DNA from: Paraburkholderia hiiakae
Lineage (GTDB): Bacteria; Pseudomonadota; Gammaproteobacteria; Burkholderiales; Burkholderiaceae
Reading direction: 5' to 3'
Length of the DNA: 64,000 bases
NCBI RefSeq assembly: GCF_904848665.1
Contig: NZ_CAJHCQ010000024.1
Coordinates: 1 to 64,000 of the forward strand
A program made the position numbers and the translations under genes. The notes under the pieces were generated by a model. That model did no database searches, was not told where the DNA came from, and saw only the letters and a program-made list of their open reading frames with translations. Positions 32,635 to 41,227 of this stretch are shown piece after piece. Each line of letters starts with the position of its first letter. Positions within the stretch are counted from its first letter, which is position 1.

Positions 32635-35600
32635 TCAGCCCTCCTGCGACGGCGCCGTGGGCGTCGTGGTGTTGCGCTTGCCGCGTTCGGAAACCGTTTC
32701 GAGGCCCCAGAAGAACATGGGGATGAAGAAGAGCGCGATCAGCGTGGCGCCGAGCATGCCGAACACCACGCCGGTGCCGAGTGAGCGCCGGCTTGCCGCC
32801 GAGGCGCCGCTCGCGATGGCGAGCGGTATGCAGCCCAGGATGAACGCGAGCGAGGTCATGATGATCGGCCGCAGGCGCATTTTCGCGGCCTTGACCGCCG
32901 CGTCGAACGGCGAAAGCCCTTCCTTCTCGCGCATCTCCACGGCGAACTCGAAGATCAGAATGGCGTTTTTCGCCGCGAGCGCGATCAGCACCGTCAGGCC
33001 GATCTGGAAGTACACATCGTCTTCCATGCCGCGCAGCAACAGGCCCACGAGCGCGCCGAAAATCGCAAACGGCACGGCCAGCAGCACACCGGCAGGCAGC
33101 GACCACTTCTCGTACTGCGCCGCGAGAATGAGGAACACCATCAGCAGCGCGAAGCCGAACACCAGCCCCGCGGTCGAGCCCGCCTTCTTCTCTTCGTAGG
33201 ACTGCCCGCTCCACGCGTAGCTATAGCCTTCGCCTAGCGTTTCTTTGGCGATTTGTTCCATCGCCGCGATTGCCTCGCCCGAGCTGTGGCCCGGCGCGGC
33301 ATCGCCGATGATTTTCGCCGCCGGGAAGTTGTTGAAACGCGTGACGATGTCGGAGCCGGGCACGAAGCGGAAGGTGGTCACTGCCTTGATCGGCACCATC
33401 TGGCCGGTGTGGTTGCGCACGTAAAGCTGCTGGATATCGTCAGGCTGCATGCGGTACTGCGGCTCGGCCTGCACGATCACCTGGAAGAGGCGGCTACCCT
33501 TCGGGAACTGGCTCACGTACGAGGAACCGAACATCGTCTGCAGTGCGGAATACACGTCCTGCACGGCCACGCCGAGCGACTCCGCGCGCTCGCGGTCCAC
33601 TTCCACGAGCAATTGGCGCGACCGCGCGTTGATGGTGGCGTTCACGCCGGTGAGCGCCGGCGTCTGGCGCGCCTTCGCAATGAACTCGTGCACCTTGTCT
33701 TCGAGCTGCTGATAAGTGCCGTCGCCGGTGCTCTGCAGCCAGAACTCGAAGCCGCCTGTCGTGCCGAGGCCCGGAATCGACGGCGGATTGAGTGGCACGA
33801 TCACGCCGTCCTTGAAGCTCGAGAACACCTTGCTGGCTTCGCGGATCAGGTCCTGCGCGGTGCCGTTTGCGCCGCGCTCCGTGAAGCCCTTGAGCGCGAC
33901 GAAGAGCGTGCCCGCATTCGCCTTGTACTGCGAGTCGATCAGGCTGTAGCCGCTCGCGCTCGCCACGGCGCTTACTGCCGGCTGCTTCGCGAACCAGTCC
34001 TCCGCTTTCTTCGACAGGTCGCCGGTGCGGTCGAGGCTCGCCGCATCGGGCAGCACGACCGCGCCGAACAGATAGCCTTGATCCTCCGCCGGCAGGAACG
34101 ACGAGGGAATGTGCGTGAAGAGGCCGCCAGTCGCGATCAGCATCACGACGATCAGGCCGATGGAGAGCACCACGCGCCGTATCGCCTTCTGCACCGCACT
34201 GCCATAGCCTTGCGTGACCCGCTCGAACTTGTCGTTGAACCAGCGGAAGAAGCGATTCTTCTTCTGTTCGCCCGGTTTGAGCAGGATGGCGGCGAGCGCG
34301 GGAGAGAGCGTGAGCGCGACGATGCCCGAGAGCACCACCGAAACGGCGATCGTCACCGCGAACTGCTTGTACAGTTGCCCCGTGATACCCGACAGGAACG
34401 CCACTGGAATGAACACCGCGAGCAGCACGAGCACGATGGCCACCACGGGCCCGCTCACTTCGTCCATTGCGCGCTTGGCGGCTTCTCTTGGCGCGAGCTT
34501 GAACTCCGTCATGTTGCGCTCGACGTTTTCGAGCACGACGATGGCGTCGTCCACCACGATACCGATGGCGAGAACCATGCCAAACAGCGTGAGCATGTTG
34601 ATCGAGAAGCCGAACACGACCATGCCGGTGAACGCGCCGATGATCGAGACCGGCACGGCCAGCAGCGGTACGAGCGTGGCCCGGAAGCTCTGCAGAAACA
34701 GGAACACCACGATGATCACGAGGATCACGGCGTCGCGCAGCGTCTTCACCACCTCCATGATCGATTCGTGCACGAACTCGGTGGTGTCGAGCGCGATCTC
34801 ATACTTAAGTCCGGGCGGGAAGCCCTTGTTCAGATCGGCAAGCGTTTGTTTCACCTGCCTGGCCACTTCCAGCGCATTGGCGCCGGGCTGCTGGTACACG
34901 GCGATGAGCGTGGCGGCTTTGCCGTTGTAGCGGCCGCGCATCGTGTAGTCCTTTGCGCCCAGTTCCGCGTGGCCGACGTCCTTGACGCGCACAAGCGAAG
35001 CGTCGTCGCTTGACCCCGCGCGCAAGATGATGTTGTCGAACTCGGACGGCTCGGTGAGGTGGCCCTTCGTCGCGACCGGGAAGGTCTGGTTCACCGGCTG
35101 GCTGGTCGGCGCCTGGCCGAGGCGTCCCGCGCCAAACTGCTGGTTCTGCGCGCTGATCGCGTTCTGCACATCGGACACGGTTATGCCGAGCCTCGCCATG
35201 CGGTCAGGCTTGAGCCACACGCGCATGGCGTAGTCGGCCGAGCCGAGAATGGCCGACTGGTTCGCGCCGGGAATGCGCTTGAGCGCATCGAGCACATAGA
35301 CGTTCGCGTAGTTCGCCACGTAGTCCTGGCTATAGGCGTTCTCGGGCGAATAGACCGCGATCACCATCATGAACGCCGACGAGCGCTTTTGCACCGATAC
35401 GCCCTCCGACTTCACCGCTTCGGGCAGATTGGGCAGCGCGAGGTTCACGCGGTTCTGCACGTCGACCTGCGCGAGCGACGGGTCGGTGCCGATGTTGAAA
35501 TAGGCGGTGAGCGTCATGTCGCCCGTAGAGGAACTCGACGAGCTCATGTACATCATGTTGTCCGCGCCGTTGACCTGCTGCTCGATGGGCGCGGCCACGT

Positions 35601-35784
35601 TCTGCCCGACGACGTCGGCGTTCGCGCCCGGATAGCTCGTGCTCACGGTGATCTGCGGCGGCGAGACGTCGGGGAACTGCGCGATCGGCAGATTGAACAT
35701 CGCGACGAAACCCGCGACCACGAGGATGATCGAGATCACCGAGGCGAAGATCGGCCGGTCAATGAAGAAGTGGGAGAACTTCAT
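32635..35784 (-). CDS. RND efflux permease, AcrB/HAE1 type
   Basis: A 1049-aa proton-driven multidrug exporter. It starts MKFSHFFIDRPIFASVISIILVVAGFVAMFNLPIAQFPDVSPP, the AcrB N-terminal signature. The TM4 Asp pair is in GMVLAIGIVVDDAIVVLENVERNM. Porter-domain sequences (SYPGANADVVGQNVAAPIEQQVNGADNMMYMSS) and the second half (GLTVLIALAAKNAILIFEFAVEMREKEG, containing the TM10 Lys) are typical of HAE1. The ATG overlaps the adaptor stop by ATGA. The upstream reading to 36375 is antisense-like shadow within the adaptor gene. Amphiphilic drugs, solvents or aromatic acids are possible substrates. Confidence 0.93.
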   Translation of the reverse strand: MKFSHFFIDRPIFASVISIILVVAGFVAMFNLPIAQFPDVSPPQITVSTSYPGANADVVGQNVAAPIEQQVNGADNMMYMSSSSSSTGDMTLTAYFNIGTDPSLAQVDVQNRVNLALPNLPEAVKSEGVSVQKRSSAFMMVIAVYSPENAYSQDYVANYANVYVLDALKRIPGANQSAILGSADYAMRVWLKPDRMARLGITVSDVQNAISAQNQQFGAGRLGQAPTSQPVNQTFPVATKGHLTEPSEFDNIILRAGSSDDASLVRVKDVGHAELGAKDYTMRGRYNGKAATLIAVYQQPGANALEVARQVKQTLADLNKGFPPGLKYEIALDTTEFVHESIMEVVKTLRDAVILVIIVVFLFLQSFRATLVPLLAVPVSIIGAFTGMVVFGFSINMLTLFGMVLAIGIVVDDAIVVLENVERNMTEFKLAPREAAKRAMDEVSGPVVAIVLVLLAVFIPVAFLSGITGQLYKQFAVTIAVSVVLSGIVALTLSPALAAILLKPGEQKKNRFFRWFNDKFERVTQGYGSAVQKAIRRVVLSIGLIVVMLIATGGLFTHIPSSFLPAEDQGYLFGAVVLPDAASLDRTGDLSKKAEDWFAKQPAVSAVASASGYSLIDSQYKANAGTLFVALKGFTERGANGTAQDLIREASKVFSSFKDGVIVPLNPPSIPGLGTTGGFEFWLQSTGDGTYQQLEDKVHEFIAKARQTPALTGVNATINARSRQLLVEVDRERAESLGVAVQDVYSALQTMFGSSYVSQFPKGSRLFQVIVQAEPQYRMQPDDIQQLYVRNHTGQMVPIKAVTTFRFVPGSDIVTRFNNFPAAKIIGDAAPGHSSGEAIAAMEQIAKETLGEGYSYAWSGQSYEEKKAGSTAGLVFGFALLMVFLILAAQYEKWSLPAGVLLAVPFAIFGALVGLLLRGMEDDVYFQIGLTVLIALAAKNAILIFEFAVEMREKEGLSPFDAAVKAAKMRLRPIIMTSLAFILGCIPLAIASGASAASRRSLGTGVVFGMLGATLIALFFIPMFFWGLETVSERGKRNTTTPTAPSQEG

Positions 35785-37001
35785 CGCTTCTGCACCCCCG
35801 CGGCGCGCGTACCGGATGCGGCGGTGGCTCCAGCAGCGGCGCTGCCAGCGGGGTTCGCGCTCGCCGCTGGCGCGCTCACGAGATGCTCCTTGACCGGCGC
35901 ACCCGGCATGAGCCGCAGCGTGTTGTCGATGATGACGTGGTCTCCGGCATGCAGGCCGGACTGAATGAGCCAGGCGTTGCCGTTCCACTGCCCGGTTTCG
36001 ACCGCGCGCTGCTGTGCTTTGCCGTCCGTGCCGATGGTCCACACGAACGCGCCTCGCGGCCCTTGCTGCACGGCGTTCTGTGGCACGGCGATCGCGTTGG
36101 GGCGCACCGCGCCGATCAGGCGCACGCGCACGAACTGGCCGGGACGCAGCGAGCCGCCGGGGTTCGTCACAACGGCGCGGATCAGATAGGTGCCGGTTTC
36201 CTGGCTTAGCGAAGCGTCGGTAAACGAGATATGCCCGCGTTCTGGAAAGACGCTGCCGTCGGCGAGCACGATCTCGACTTCGAGTTCGCCGAGCGCCGGG
36301 AGCTTGAGCGTGCCGTTCTGCGTTTGCGTGCGCACGCTGAGCATCTCGTTCTCGGAAAGCGAGAAGTTGATCCACATGGGATCAAGCTTGGCGACGTAGG
36401 TAAGCAAGCTGTTGGCCGAGTCGAGGTACGACCCGTCTTGTCTCTTCGCGTAGCTGGAGAGGCCGCTGACCGGCGCGGTGATGGTCGTGTAGCCGAGATT
36501 GAGCTTCGCGCTCGTGACGTTCGCACGCGCCTGTTCGAGCGCGGCGGCGGCCGCACGCTGCTGGCCGATCGAATCGTCGAGGTCTTTTTGGCTCAGCGCG
36601 TTCTTCGCGGCGAGCGGGCGCACGCGGTCGAGATTGGCCTGCGCCGTAGCGAGCCGTGCCTGCTGTTGAGCGGACTCGGCCTGCGCGGCGTCGAGCGCCG
36701 CCTGGAAGGGCTTGCGGTCCATGACGAACATGACATCGCCCTGGTGGACCATCGTGCCTTCCTGATACACGCGCTTTTCGAGAAAGCCGTTCACGCGCGA
36801 GCGGATCTCGACCTGCTGCGAGCTTTCGGTCTGTCCGACATACTCGAAGGCTACCGGCACCTCGCGCAGCTCGATCGCCATGGCGTCGACGCTGGCGGTG
36901 TGCAGGGCGGCTTCAGGCGCCTTGGCTTTATGGCATGCGCCGACGCCGAGGCAAAGCCCCAGCGTGATGCCCGTGAGCGCGACATGTGTTCGTCTATTCA
37001 T
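35781..37001 (-). CDS. RND efflux periplasmic adaptor lipoprotein (AcrA/MFP)
   Basis: A 406-aa adaptor. Lipobox LGVGAC (Cys23) anchors it to the inner membrane. Visible are the lipoyl halves (RSRVNGFLEKRVYQEGTMVHQGDVMFVMD; TAPVSGLSSYAKRQDGSYL), the helical hairpin (about residues 95-165), the beta-barrel region (EIVLADGSVFPERGHISFTDASLSQETGTYLIRAVVTNPGGSLRPGQFVRVRL), and an Ala/Pro-rich C-terminal tail of about 30 residues. It heads the operon, and its ATGA overlap couples it to the permease. The LysR gene at 37910 is divergent across about 900 bases. Confidence 0.92.
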   Translation of the reverse strand: MNRRTHVALTGITLGLCLGVGACHKAKAPEAALHTASVDAMAIELREVPVAFEYVGQTESSQQVEIRSRVNGFLEKRVYQEGTMVHQGDVMFVMDRKPFQAALDAAQAESAQQQARLATAQANLDRVRPLAAKNALSQKDLDDSIGQQRAAAAALEQARANVTSAKLNLGYTTITAPVSGLSSYAKRQDGSYLDSANSLLTYVAKLDPMWINFSLSENEMLSVRTQTQNGTLKLPALGELEVEIVLADGSVFPERGHISFTDASLSQETGTYLIRAVVTNPGGSLRPGQFVRVRLIGAVRPNAIAVPQNAVQQGPRGAFVWTIGTDGKAQQRAVETGQWNGNAWLIQSGLHAGDHVIIDNTLRLMPGAPVKEHLVSAPAASANPAGSAAAGATAASGTRAAGVQKR

Positions 37002-37909
37002 TGATCTTTCTCAAAGCCAGAATGCTCCGTATTGCCTCAGGTCAATTCAATTTGAGAGGCAGCACGGCGATGGAGGATTTCAGAGGGGAATGAAAAAAAT
37101 CCGTTAAGAATGCAACATCTCAAAAGAGATGGAGTGCGAATTAATTGCGCTCGATCATTGATCAGATCATCTCGATTGCGAGGACGCGCGGGACGAAATG
37201 AGCCGTAATCCGGGGGCAGGATTCCTTCGAGTCTTGAGAAATGTTGAAAAGCGAGGGAGCAGGAAAACTAGCGTGATGGTCTCGTGACGACGCGACCTGA
37301 AGGCTGGAGCGGAAAGTCTCGCTGTCTGGAGCAGATAGCTCGCCGCCGCGTACTTCAACCAGGTTTCGAAGGGGCGTTTCTGGCTTGGGGCGCGGCGGCC
37401 GTGGTGCCGGCCACATGGGCGTTGGCCAGATTCCACGCGCGCGCGGTGGTGGACAGGACTGAGGCGACGATGGCAGGCGTGGAATAGATTAGGGTCCGCT
37501 CCATCATGAATTGATTTCCTACAGAATTAAACCGACTAAAAGAGGAGCGCGTGAAAACTTATTCAGTCATTATTCGATCGTGATGTTTAGGGATTCGTCG
37601 AAATTCGCGCGCATGAAGATGCGAAATATAAATACGAATTTCCTTTTTTACTATGTAGAAATGTGAAATTTGAATTTGTAAATATTAAACAAATATCGAA
37701 TAACTCCAGAATTCCTGTCGCTTATTGCGACATTTCATGCGATATCTCTAAATGATCGTTATGAAAAATCGTGTTTTTTTGCCTTCTCGCAACGTTGATG
37801 ATTGTCATGTGTTCTTTAAATTGATAAAAAGCTGAAAATCGGCCGATGAATTGAATCAATTTATTTTTGATAATGAATAGCCCGTATTGGGGCATGCATC
37901 TATGGAACC
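37002..37909. other. Long intergenic region with an AT-rich island
   Basis: About 900 bases between the RND adaptor and the LysR gene. From roughly 37540 to 37900 the sequence is strikingly AT-rich against GC-rich surroundings (TTTTTTACTATGTAGAAATG, TAAATATTAAACAAATATCG). A possible 50-codon ORF on the minus strand (37507-37355, starting MMERTLIYSTPAIVASVLST) has an AGGA upstream but no recognisable homology, and I do not call it as a gene. The rest probably holds the divergent promoters; no clear LysR T-N11-A box was fixed. Confidence 0.5.
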
Positions 37910-38851
37910 ATGTTGAATCAACTACAGGCAATGCGCGTCTTTCTCAGAGTCGCGGAAAACAACTCGTTCAGCCGTGCGGCTGTTAGCCTTGACCTCTCCA
38001 ACGCCGCGGTGACGCGCTATATCGCGCTTCTCGAAGCTCATCTCGATACCCGTCTTCTCAACCGCACAACGCGCAGTCTCTCGCTCACGGAAGCGGGTCA
38101 GGCCTACTTGCACGGCTGCCGGCAAATGCTCGACTTGATGGAGACAATCGAGTCGTCGGTCGGGCGTGGGGCCAGCGAACCCAACGGTACGCTCAAACTT
38201 GTCGCGGCGCCTTCGTTCTCGCATGTCGAGCTTTCGCCGCTGGTCAAGCGCTACTGCGAGCGGTATCCAAAGGTCAGGCTCGACCTCCAGCTGTTGCACC
38301 GTAGCGTGGATCTCGTCGAAAGCGGATTCGACGTGGGCATTCTGGCAGCGTCGCAAGTCAGCGCGAGCACGCTTATCATGCGCCCGCTGGCGTCGCCGCG
38401 GTCAGTGGCGGTGGCCTCGCCGGCCTGGGTCGAGCGGCACGGCGAGCCAGTGACGCCGGCGCAACTTTCTGCGTGTGGGATGTTGGTGCCGTCACGTGAC
38501 ATTCACACGGGCGAATGGTGTTTCGTCGATGCCTATGGAGAAGAGCAGGTCGTGAGTGTCCCTGCGCTCTGCACGGTCAATGACTGGATCATGCTGAGGG
38601 AACTGGTGCGCGTCCAGATGGGTGTTGCCATTCTTCCTGTGGCGTATGTCAAGGATGATCTGGAAAGCGGAGCGCTGGTTCAGGTGCTCGGAGGCTACGA
38701 AATTCGTGGGGGTGTGAAGGAACTCGCGCTCGTCTATCCCGGCAGGCGGCACATGTCTCCGAAAGCGCGCGCCTTCATTGACCTGGCGATCGAGTATTTC
38801 CAGAGCGAGTGCGAAGTGGGGGCGATGGCGGCTGTTGCGCAGGCCGCGTGA
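37910..38851 (+). CDS. LysR-family transcriptional regulator (second RND locus)
   Basis: A 313-aa LysR protein. The HTH reads MLNQLQAMRVFLRVAENNSFSRAAVSLDLSNAAVTRYIALLEAHLDTRLLNRTTRSLSLTEAG and the effector domain runs to about residue 295. It resembles the regulator at 19758, another LysR protein beside an RND pump; both carry the LQAMRVF start and the LLNRxTRSLSLTEAG block. The start at 37910 was chosen because the conserved N-terminus begins there. It is divergent from the efflux operon, the usual arrangement for a LysR regulator of its neighbour. Effector unknown. Confidence 0.92.
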   Translation: MLNQLQAMRVFLRVAENNSFSRAAVSLDLSNAAVTRYIALLEAHLDTRLLNRTTRSLSLTEAGQAYLHGCRQMLDLMETIESSVGRGASEPNGTLKLVAAPSFSHVELSPLVKRYCERYPKVRLDLQLLHRSVDLVESGFDVGILAASQVSASTLIMRPLASPRSVAVASPAWVERHGEPVTPAQLSACGMLVPSRDIHTGEWCFVDAYGEEQVVSVPALCTVNDWIMLRELVRVQMGVAILPVAYVKDDLESGALVQVLGGYEIRGGVKELALVYPGRRHMSPKARAFIDLAIEYFQSECEVGAMAAVAQAA

Positions 38852-38912
38852 ATGCGCGATCGATGTCGTGCATTTGCGCGAGCGTCACGTAGCGGTTTGA
38901 AGCTTGCCGCTC

Positions 38913-38942
38913 GTCGTGCCGGGGCGTTCGTCCCGGCACGAC
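38913..38942. terminator. Hairpin between convergent LysR and acyl-CoA dehydrogenase genes
   Basis: GTCGTGCCGGG, 8-base loop, CCCGGCACGAC: an 11-bp perfect stem between the two stop codons. There is no long T-run on either side; it probably acts on both strands. Confidence 0.6.
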
Positions 38943-38961
38943 ATCGCATCTTTCGCCGGGT

Positions 38962-40818
38962 TCAGAACCAGGCGTCCTGCATGTCGAGCGTGGTGCGGTC
39001 GAGCGAGGCGAGCAGATCGAACTGCGCGCCTGTCTTCGGCAACTCCCAGGCAAAGAAGTACGCGGCCGCCGCGAGCTTGCCGCGATAGAAGTCCGCTTCA
39101 TCACCGCTTGTTTTAACAGGCACCGCGAGCGCCGCGCGCGCCACAAGCGCTTGTTCGAGCCACACCCAGGCCATGACCACGTGGCCGAACGCTTCCAGGT
39201 ATACCGAAGCATTGGCGAGCGTCACCGCCGGGTCGCCTGCTGCCCACAACTGCTGCGTGACTTGCGTGAGCCGCTTGAGTGCGGCTGCGAGCGCGCTGGC
39301 GTGAACGGCATCGTCGGCAGCGCCCGAAGCGTGCGCGCGCTCGAGCGTCGCCTGCACGCGCTCCACGAAGATCTTGAGCGCCGCACCGTCCTTGATGACG
39401 ACCTTGCGGCCGAGCAGGTCGAGCCCCTGAATACCGTGCGTACCTTCGTGAATCGGATTGAGACGGTTGTCGCGATAGAACTGCTCGACGTTGTACTCGC
39501 GCGTGTAGCCATAGCCGCCGTGCACCTGAATGGCGAGATCGTTGGCGGCGAGACACCATTGCGAGGGCCAGCTCTTGGCGATGGGTGTGAGCAGGTCCAG
39601 GAGCAGCGAGAGCGACTCGCGTTCGGCGCCGCTGGCCGCGTTCGCTTCGTCCACGAGTTTGGCGCACCAGAGGTTGAGCGCAAGCGCGCCTTCCACATAG
39701 CTCTTTTGCGCGAGCAACATGCGGCGCACGTCGGCGTGCTCGACCAGCCTCACCTGGGGCGAAGCCGGGTCTTTGCCCGCCGCGCCCAAAGGACGCCCTT
39801 GCGGACGATTGCGCGCGTAATCTAGCGCATGCAGATAGCCGGTATAGCCGAGCATCGTCGCGCCGAGTCCGACGCCAATGCGCGCCTCGTTCATCATATG
39901 GAACATGTACGCGAGCCCGTGATGCGGCTCGCCCACGAGATAGCCGATCGCGCCCGTCCGGCCGCCCGGCGTGTATTTCGTCCCTTCGCCGAAATTCAGC
40001 AGGCAGTTCGTCGTGCCGCGATACCCCATCTTGTGGTTGAGGCCCGCGAGCACGACGTCGTTGTGCTCGCCGAGCGTGCCGTCCTCGGTCACGAGGTACT
40101 TGGGCACGACGAAAAGCGAGATGCCTTTGACGCCTGGAATGAGCTTGCCGTCGGGGCCGGGAATCTTGGCGAGCACGAGGTGCACGATGTTCTCGGAAAG
40201 CGCGTGCTCGCCGCCCGAGATCCACATCTTGTTGCCGCGCAGACGATATTGCGCGCCGAGCGGCGAGTCGCATTCGAAGTCGGCGCGCGTGGCGACATCT
40301 GAAAGCGAAGAGCCCGCCTGCGGCTCGGAAAGACACATCGTGCCGAAATAGCGGCCTTCCAGTTCGGGCCGCACGAAGGTGTCGATCTGCGCAGCGTTGC
40401 CGTGCGCGAGCAACAGGTTCGCGTTGCCGATGGTGAGGAACGGATAGGCGCTTGTGCCGACGTTCGCGCCCTTGAACCACGCGAAGCCCGCCTTTTCGAC
40501 GACGAGCGGCAACTGCATGCCACCGTATTCATAGTCCTGGCCCGCGGCCATCAAGCCCGCGTCGCTGAATGCCTTCAACGCAGCCTTCACTTCGGGGATG
40601 ATCGTGACCGTCTCGCCGTCGAAGTGCGGCTCGTGCTGATCGTTCTTCTTGTTGTGCGGCGCGAAGAGGTCGGTGGCGATCTTCTCGCAGGTGTCGAGCG
40701 CGGCATCGAAGGTTTCGCGCGTGTGGTCGGCGTAACGCCCGATGCGCGTGAGGCTTTCGACATCGAGCCATTCGTAGAGCAGGAAATTCAGATCGCGGCG
40801 GGAGAGGATCAGCGACAT
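38962..40818 (-). CDS. Acyl-CoA dehydrogenase, large (DmdC-like, about 600 aa) type
   Basis: A 618-aa FAD enzyme that introduces an alpha-beta double bond into acyl-CoA. Conserved blocks are MCLSEPQAGSSLSDVATRADF (FAD/substrate), YRLRGNKMWISGGEHALSENIVHLVLAKI, and HGGYGYTREYNVEQFYRDNRLNPIHEGTHGIQGLDLLGRKV, with the catalytic-type Glu in HEGT. The extended N- and C-terminal helical regions place it with 3-methylmercaptopropionyl-CoA dehydrogenase-like (DmdC/FadE-type) proteins, many of which act on medium- or long-chain substrates. I chose the ATG at 40818; a start 7 codons earlier is possible. A palindrome 50 bases upstream is a likely TetR-type operator. Confidence 0.88.
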   Translation of the reverse strand: MSLILSRRDLNFLLYEWLDVESLTRIGRYADHTRETFDAALDTCEKIATDLFAPHNKKNDQHEPHFDGETVTIIPEVKAALKAFSDAGLMAAGQDYEYGGMQLPLVVEKAGFAWFKGANVGTSAYPFLTIGNANLLLAHGNAAQIDTFVRPELEGRYFGTMCLSEPQAGSSLSDVATRADFECDSPLGAQYRLRGNKMWISGGEHALSENIVHLVLAKIPGPDGKLIPGVKGISLFVVPKYLVTEDGTLGEHNDVVLAGLNHKMGYRGTTNCLLNFGEGTKYTPGGRTGAIGYLVGEPHHGLAYMFHMMNEARIGVGLGATMLGYTGYLHALDYARNRPQGRPLGAAGKDPASPQVRLVEHADVRRMLLAQKSYVEGALALNLWCAKLVDEANAASGAERESLSLLLDLLTPIAKSWPSQWCLAANDLAIQVHGGYGYTREYNVEQFYRDNRLNPIHEGTHGIQGLDLLGRKVVIKDGAALKIFVERVQATLERAHASGAADDAVHASALAAALKRLTQVTQQLWAAGDPAVTLANASVYLEAFGHVVMAWVWLEQALVARAALAVPVKTSGDEADFYRGKLAAAAYFFAWELPKTGAQFDLLASLDRTTLDMQDAWF

Positions 40819-40867
40819 GGCGGAACGGTCTCGCATCATGGAGGAGAAGTTGAGAAGCCTACCTAAA

Positions 40868-40885
40868 ATAGAACGATCGTGCTAT
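40868..40885. promoter_or_regulatory. Candidate TetR-type operator of the acyl-CoA dehydrogenase
   Basis: ATAGAACGATCGTGCTAT, a near-perfect 18-bp palindrome (one symmetric mismatch pair) 50 bases before the start codon. No TetR gene is adjacent. Confidence 0.55.
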
Positions 40886-40995
40886 TGGTAATTTCTCCTG
40901 CAGCAACGGGCGCAAGTCGTGGACGGACGGCCTTCGACAAGCGTGAATCAATGCGTTTTCATTCCTTGCGAAAAATTAAAATAGGACCAAAACGC

Positions 40996-41009
40996 TGCAA
41001 ACGTTTGCA
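40996..41009. promoter_or_regulatory. LacI/PurR-type palindrome
   Basis: TGCAAACGTTTGCA, a perfect 14-bp palindrome with the GCAAACGTTTGC core typical of LacI-family operators. It lies between the acyl-CoA dehydrogenase and the chemoreceptor. No LacI-family gene is in this window. Confidence 0.5.
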
Positions 41010-41227
41010 AATACTTGTGCAGTAAAGGGTTTTCTGAAGTTTCCCCATTCGCGGCCGTAAACTCGTTCGCGGGTCCCGACTTTCTTGCCGATCCCGCCAA
41101 CGAGTCGCGCCGACGCCATTACGGCGGCTCTTTTTGCAGCCGGATTCAATCAGGTGCATCAAGGTCCACCAGCCGCCGCCGCTTTAACGCCCACCCGCAA
41201 CTTTTTTTCCTGATCCAAGTGTCGTTC

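Noticed and set aside
33253..35013. 586-aa plus-strand ORF opposite the AcrB-type permease
   Set aside because: His/Asp/Glu/Arg-rich shadow with no domain; the permease on the minus strand is unambiguous.
37355..37507. Minus-strand 50-codon ORF (MMERTLIYSTP...) upstream of the second RND operon
   Set aside because: Has a possible ribosome-binding site but no homology, no clear signal or domain; kept only as a note in the intergenic entry.
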